Positions 42,201 to 44,059 of a stretch of 44,059 nt of DNA are shown here, in pieces; the stretch's first letter is position 1; each line of letters starts with the position of its first letter. This DNA is from Streptomyces fildesensis. GTDB taxonomy: Bacteria > Actinomycetota > Actinomycetes > Streptomycetales > Streptomycetaceae. A program made the translations under genes and the position numbers. The DNA is taken from the NCBI RefSeq assembly GCF_016107395.1, contig NZ_JAAIKO010000054.1:1-44059 (forward strand), given 5' to 3'. The notes beneath the pieces are model-generated. The model did not search any database. It was given only the letters and a program-made list of their open reading frames with translations, and had not been told where the DNA came from.

Positions 42201-42611
42201 TCACGGCCGGATTGTGATGTTGTCGCCGGTGATCGCGGTACCGATCGTGTGGGCCGCGATGGCACGGTTACCAGACGCCACCACTGTTACGGACCCACCG
42301 ACAGGCAGCAAGCTAGACAGTTCCCAGAGCAGTTCGGGCTCCTCTCGCAGGGCCCGTTTGATCTGTTGCCGCAACGCCCCCGCTGCGTCTGCGTCGTCCG
42401 GCTCCAAGACCGCGTCCCGCACCGCGGCATCCAGCGCTGCCCGGCCCCGCGCGTCGAGGCCGTGCCAAATCACATGCAGCATCCGACGTCCGACGTTCGC
42501 GGTTGCGCTCACCGCCGGGTCCTCAGTTCGGCGGAGGATTCCCACGCCGTAGGCACCTAGCGCCGCCGTTAGATACGGCCCAGCCTGTTCCGCTAGCTCA
42601 CTAATCTCCAT
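42201..42611 (-). CDS. Small protein with helical N-terminus and C-terminal RHIM/amyloid-like motif
   Basis: A 136-residue protein; the ATG was chosen for GGAGG 8 nt upstream. Residues 1-27 form a hydrophobic helix (ISELAEQAGPYLTAALGAYG), 36-100 a helical, charged domain, and 106-136 a beta-prone tail: VTVVASGN then RAIAAHTIGTAITGDNITIRP. The tail pattern (alternating A/I/G with GDN) recalls bacterial RHIM or amyloid signalling motifs linked to NLR-like systems. I remember similar small proteins in streptomycetes next to TPR/NB-ARC genes. It lies 120 bp after the 42732-43223 gene and is likely the last gene of that operon. Function is inference only. Confidence 0.75.
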   Translation of the reverse strand: MEISELAEQAGPYLTAALGAYGVGILRRTEDPAVSATANVGRRMLHVIWHGLDARGRAALDAAVRDAVLEPDDADAAGALRQQIKRALREEPELLWELSSLLPVGGSVTVVASGNRAIAAHTIGTAITGDNITIRP

Positions 42612-42709
42612 TTCTATTCCCTCCGCCCTGCCACTCGAATTCATTGCATCACCAACTGCCAACGAGTGAATATGGAGGCAAGATGTGCAATCTGGAATTT
42701 CCCTACAAT

Positions 42710-42732
42710 GGGGAAATGTTGAAGATTTCCCC
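42710..42732 (-). promoter_or_regulatory. AT-rich hairpins between the two small accessory genes
   Basis: GGGGAAAT (42710-42717) pairs with ATTTCCCC (42725-42732) around a 7-nt loop, or with ATTTCCC at 42698-42704. The structures exclude each other and touch the stop codon of the upstream gene, so they may act as terminator or attenuator. Confidence 0.5.
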
Positions 42733-43223
42733 TATCCGCCTGCGAGCGAATGCGCAATGGCCAGGGCGGCAACCTCGACTCCAATTCTCCTAGCCACTTT
42801 CAGGGCCCACTCTCCAGCGGATTTCAGGTGTGAGAGCGTATTTTCCGCGTCACCCTGTGAGGCTGTCACTTCCGCTTGGGCGATTGAGCCAACGGACATG
42901 TCGTGCTCGGGCGTGCTCGCCTCGCTCTTCATCGCCGATCGCAGAGACTTCAGCTGAATCACTAGTTGTGCAAGATCGACGCTTGACTCTGACCCAGATC
43001 CCCGTTGGTGGAAATAATTCCCCTCGGCACTCCCGTCCGGCCCAACGTTTCCCGCCTGCCCAGAAACATTGTACGTATCTCCCATGTGTTTCACCTCTTG
43101 TATTATGAGCGCACCCAGAGGGGCTCGCGACGAAATTTCATGAATCAGCTCGGAGATGTTTGTTGTGTCGTTTTCGCTAAGTTCAACAATGACAATTCTG
43201 GCCCGCCTGGATTCACCCGTCAT
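42732..43223 (-). CDS. Putative adaptor protein with GDTYNVSGQAGNVG motif
   Basis: A 163-residue protein in three parts: a beta-alpha-beta-like N-terminus (ARIVIVELSENDTTN, GALIIQEVKH), a Gly/Asn-rich stretch with GDTYNVSGQAGNVGPDG (48-64), and a helical C-terminus ending in an amphipathic or hydrophobic helix (AGEWALKVARRIGVEVAALAIAHSLA). The start overlaps the TPR gene by 11 nt, with GGGAG at 8 nt. A second in-frame ATG (43085, residue 47) has a better site, AAGAGGTG, so a 117-residue form may also be made. I remember the motif from streptomycete proteins of unknown role. Codon use is more AT-rich than in neighbours, which suggests transfer. Confidence 0.8.
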   Translation of the reverse strand: MTGESRRARIVIVELSENDTTNISELIHEISSRAPLGALIIQEVKHMGDTYNVSGQAGNVGPDGSAEGNYFHQRGSGSESSVDLAQLVIQLKSLRSAMKSEASTPEHDMSVGSIAQAEVTASQGDAENTLSHLKSAGEWALKVARRIGVEVAALAIAHSLAGG

Positions 43224-44059
43224 CGGACGTCTCCCGCAGGTGGGTTTCTGCTTCCGTGGCTCTGAGGGCCTGGTAGGTGCTGGCGAGGTTGTTCCTGCTG
43301 GTCAGAGTGTCGGGGTGGGTGTCGCCCAGTATTTGCTCGCGTTGGGTAAGGACGGCCTCCAGTAGCGGGATCGCGCGCCCCAGGTCTCCCGCCGCGTAGT
43401 AGGCGCTGGCGAGGTTGTTCCTGCTGGTCAGAGTGTCGGGGTGGGTGTCGCCCAGTATTTGCTCGCGTTGGGTAAGGACGGCCTCCAGTAGCGGGATCGC
43501 GCGCCCCAGGTCTCCCGCCGCGTAGTAGGCGCTGGCGAGGTTGTTCCTGCTGGTCAGAGTGTCGGGGTGGGTGTCGCCCAGTACTTGCTCGCGTTGGGTA
43601 AGGACGGCCTCCAGTAGCGGGATCGCTCGCGCCCGGTTCCCCGCTGCCTGGTAGGCGCTGGCGAGGTTGTTCCTGCTGGCCAGAGTGTTGGGGTGGGTAT
43701 CGCCCAGTACTTGCTCGGATTGGGCGAGCGCTTCTTCGTACAGCGGGATCGCGCGCCCCAGGTCTCCCGCCGCGTAGTAGGCGCTGGCGAGATTGTTCCT
43801 GCTGGCCAGAGTATGAGGGTGGGTGTCGCCCAGTACTTGCTCGCGTTGGGTAAGGACGGCCTCCAGTAGCGGGATCGCCCGTCCCAGGTTCCCCGCTGCC
43901 TGGTAGGCGCTGGCGAGGTTGTTCCTGCTGGTCAGAGTGTCGGGGTGGGTGTCGCCCAGTATTTGCTCGCGTTGGGTAAGGACGGCCTCCAGTAGCGGGA
44001 TCGTTCGCGCCCGGTTCCCCGCTGCCTGGTAGGCGCTGGCGAGGTTGTTCCGGCTGGCC
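43213..44059 (-). CDS. TPR-repeat protein (partial; N-terminus outside window), NLR/kinesin-light-chain-type
   Basis: Open to the window edge; 281 residues visible. It consists of six complete 42-residue tetratricopeptide units with consensus SRNNLASAYQAAGN, then RAIPLLEAVLTQREQVLGDTHPDTL, and ends LRETSDDG. This is the TPR_12 (kinesin light chain) type that forms the sensor end of bacterial NB-ARC/NACHT-type STAND proteins. The N-terminal effector and ATPase parts would lie beyond the right edge, so the class is inferred. The stop overlaps the next gene by 11 nt. Confidence 0.9.
   Translation of the reverse strand, partial: ASRNNLASAYQAAGNRARTIPLLEAVLTQREQILGDTHPDTLTSRNNLASAYQAAGNLGRAIPLLEAVLTQREQVLGDTHPHTLASRNNLASAYYAAGDLGRAIPLYEEALAQSEQVLGDTHPNTLASRNNLASAYQAAGNRARAIPLLEAVLTQREQVLGDTHPDTLTSRNNLASAYYAAGDLGRAIPLLEAVLTQREQILGDTHPDTLTSRNNLASAYYAAGDLGRAIPLLEAVLTQREQILGDTHPDTLTSRNNLASTYQALRATEAETHLRETSDDG
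43279..44059. repeat. Tandem 126-bp repeats inside the TPR gene
   Basis: Units begin at 43279, 43405, 43531, 43657, 43783, 43909 and 44035 (partial), each exactly 126 bp. Neighbouring units are almost identical; the 43405 and 43531 units differ at only a few bases. The repeats keep frame, giving one TPR each. Confidence 0.95.

Overview
The window is high-GC chromosomal DNA with codon use, GTG starts, leaderless promoters and gene families typical of Streptomyces. From memory, the order ppc, desaturase/TetR, tRNA-Gln, glmU, prs, rplY, pth, tam/tamR, gal operon, ABC-F, ispE, rsmA, rpfB, tatD, rsmI, pmt follows the conserved core around SCO3116-SCO3154 of S. coelicolor. No alignment was possible, so this is recognition by eye. 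Most of the window is ordinary core genome with accessory insertions.

Left (1-4.4 kb): a group of toxin/immunity-type proteins. It has an Imm35/YrhB-like protein with a collagen-like Gly/Pro-rich tail (cut by the window edge), a putative HNH (WHH-type) nuclease fused to a SUKH domain, a lipoprotein, and a YwqJ-type deaminase translationally coupled to a SUKH-3 protein. Next come an orphan histidine kinase and ppc (4.4-8.8 kb). A TetR regulator with an acyl-CoA desaturase, tRNA-Gln(UUG), and glmU-prs-rplY-pth (cell-wall precursor, PRPP and translation functions) run to 15 kb. The rplY leader contains a stem that would bury its own ribosome binding site.

Centre (15-27 kb): a small membrane protein, a VOC protein coupled to tam, and the divergent tamR with a perfect operator palindrome. 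The galTEK operon, with 4-nt overlaps, is flanked by two LuxR-type regulators, one of which has lost its phosphorylation site. A short inverted-repeat element resembling a MITE lies at 22.8-23.0 kb. A PQQ-propeller membrane protein and an ABC-F ATPase follow.

Accessory stretch (27-32 kb): a broken chimeric gene remnant, small membrane proteins, an XRE/DUF397/HATPase/DUF6247 module of the kind amplified in actinomycetes, a STAS anti-sigma antagonist and an ECF sigma factor with a coupled membrane protein.

Right core (32-41.8 kb): rsmA-ispE (isoprenoid pathway and rRNA methylation), rpfB, tatD, a zinc-ribbon protein, a TetR/20-beta-hydroxysteroid dehydrogenase-like pair, rsmI and protein mannosyltransferase pmt. 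After a strong terminator the sequence changes character. The last 1.9 kb holds a leftward operon with a TPR protein made of nearly identical 126-bp units (cut by the window edge) and two small proteins with RHIM- or amyloid-motif-like segments. This is the best candidate here for an undescribed conflict or NLR-like signalling system.
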